From the NCBI RefSeq assembly GCF_029906645.1, contig NZ_JARYGZ010000001.1, forward strand, positions 1,235,208 to 1,299,207: a stretch of DNA of 64,000 bases, read 5' to 3'. The translations under genes were made by a program, and so were the position numbers. Below the pieces are notes generated by a model. That model was not told the origin of the DNA. It did no database searches and saw only the letters and a list, made by a program, of their open reading frames with translations. Shown piece by piece: positions 63,569 through 64,000 of the stretch (its first letter is position 1; the number at the start of each line of letters is the position of its first letter). This DNA comes from Sphingomonas oryzagri (lineage in GTDB: Bacteria; Pseudomonadota; Alphaproteobacteria; Sphingomonadales; Sphingomonadaceae).

Positions 63569-64000
63569 TTACAGCTTCACGTTGAGCGTCAATACCGCCG
63601 AGCGGGCATCGCCCGGCGTCGCCCAGCCGTTGTTGCGGATGCGCGTGTAATAATGCGCGTTGGTGAAGTTCTTCACGTTGATCTGCGCCGAGATGTTCCG
63701 CGTGAAGTCGTAGGCGAAGTAGGCCTGATGGACCCAGTAGGACTTCGCCCGCAGAACGGTCGGTGCGGCGAGAGTCGGCGTGTTGAACGCGAAGCTGCCC
63801 TGATAGGTGGCGCCATAGCCGACCGAAAGGCCGAAAGGCAGCTTGTAGGTGGTGAAGATACTGCCTGAATTCTTCGGCGTCTGGGTCAGCAGCGAGCCGG
63901 CGCCGGGATCCGGATTGTCAACGCTGTTGGCACAGCCGGTCGAGCCAGGATTCTCCAGGCAGAAGCGCGACACGGAACGGATGAGCTTGCTCTTCAGATA
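63569..64000 (-). CDS. TonB-dependent siderophore-type receptor (3' part)
   Basis: The last ~143 residues of an outer-membrane beta barrel; the gene continues beyond the window. Barrel strands alternate (GLSVGYGATYQGSFAF, YWVHQAYFAYDFTRNISAQI), followed by NVKNFTNAHYYTRI and an aromatic-poor C-terminus TLNVKL. The pairing with the PiuC gene points to catecholate or related iron-siderophore uptake. Confidence 0.88.
   Translation of the reverse strand, partial: YLKSKLIRSVSRFCLENPGSTGCANSVDNPDPGAGSLLTQTPKNSGSIFTTYKLPFGLSVGYGATYQGSFAFNTPTLAAPTVLRAKSYWVHQAYFAYDFTRNISAQINVKNFTNAHYYTRIRNNGWATPGDARSAVLTLNVKL

Noticed and set aside
1-64000. CRISPR arrays, insertion sequences and rRNA operons
   Set aside because: No regularly spaced direct repeats, transposase genes with inverted ends or rRNA sequences were seen.

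Overview
The window is GC-rich, densely coded chromosomal DNA of a sphingomonad-type alphaproteobacterium. This rests on the codon bias, TonB-dependent receptors, a SigF-NrsF pair, the ArsH/Acr3 arsenic genes, small proteins of alphaproteobacterial type and frequent GTG starts that overlap upstream stop codons. No rRNA, complete tRNA, CRISPR array or intact mobile element was found.

0-11 kb: accessory and stress region. A hybrid histidine kinase is followed by a breakpoint that joins a truncated KaiC-like gene to a truncated PAS gene head to head. Then come many small genes: a paralogous IF-1, a cold-shock protein, a single receiver, DoxX, a transglutaminase, a DUF2383 protein, a SpeE-like methyltransferase and several tiny hypotheticals. 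One of these is frameshifted at an A6 run. The region ends in about 700 bp of AT-richer non-coding DNA holding the 3' end of a tRNA, a likely integration scar.

11.7-25 kb: metal and metalloid island. copCD lies divergent from a cnrYXH-like sigma/anti-sigma/sensor operon that leads into copAB. The sensor keeps the CnrX ligand pattern, and a shared promoter-like motif precedes both the regulators and copA. An arsR-arsC-acr3-arsN-arsH operon follows, with two matching inverted repeats at its front. After an FMN lactate dehydrogenase comes a bufferin-type copper locus: BufA1+DoxX, SigF-NrsF and BufA2+DoxX, each unit behind a near-identical GTAAC[C/G]-N16-CGTA promoter. No DUF692 maturation enzyme is present.

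25-33.6 kb: a LysR regulator divergent from an exported alpha/beta hydrolase, a glutathione transferase and a VOC protein; then aconitase AcnB, an MDR oxidoreductase and a tandem TetR regulator.

33.8-51.8 kb: a co-directional CoA-dependent catabolic operon of thirteen genes, several with start/stop overlaps. It begins with an ACAD10/11-type acyl-CoA dehydrogenase coupled to an APH-type kinase, a pairing known for 4-hydroxyacyl-CoA catabolism. SDRs, a FadJ-like protein, a CoA ligase, a two-subunit dehydrogenase, MaoC and thiolase follow. A TonB receptor and epoxide hydrolase close the region and probably supply substrate.

51.9-64 kb: RluE-like pseudouridine synthase, an RNase H-like protein and a SpoU methyltransferase; metE behind a cobalamin riboswitch; an EF-hand protein, a second ECF/anti-sigma/sensor-like operon and DUF1800/DUF1501 genes; and an iron-related end with a hydroxyacid oxidase, a PiuC-type hydroxylase and a partial TonB receptor that runs off the window.
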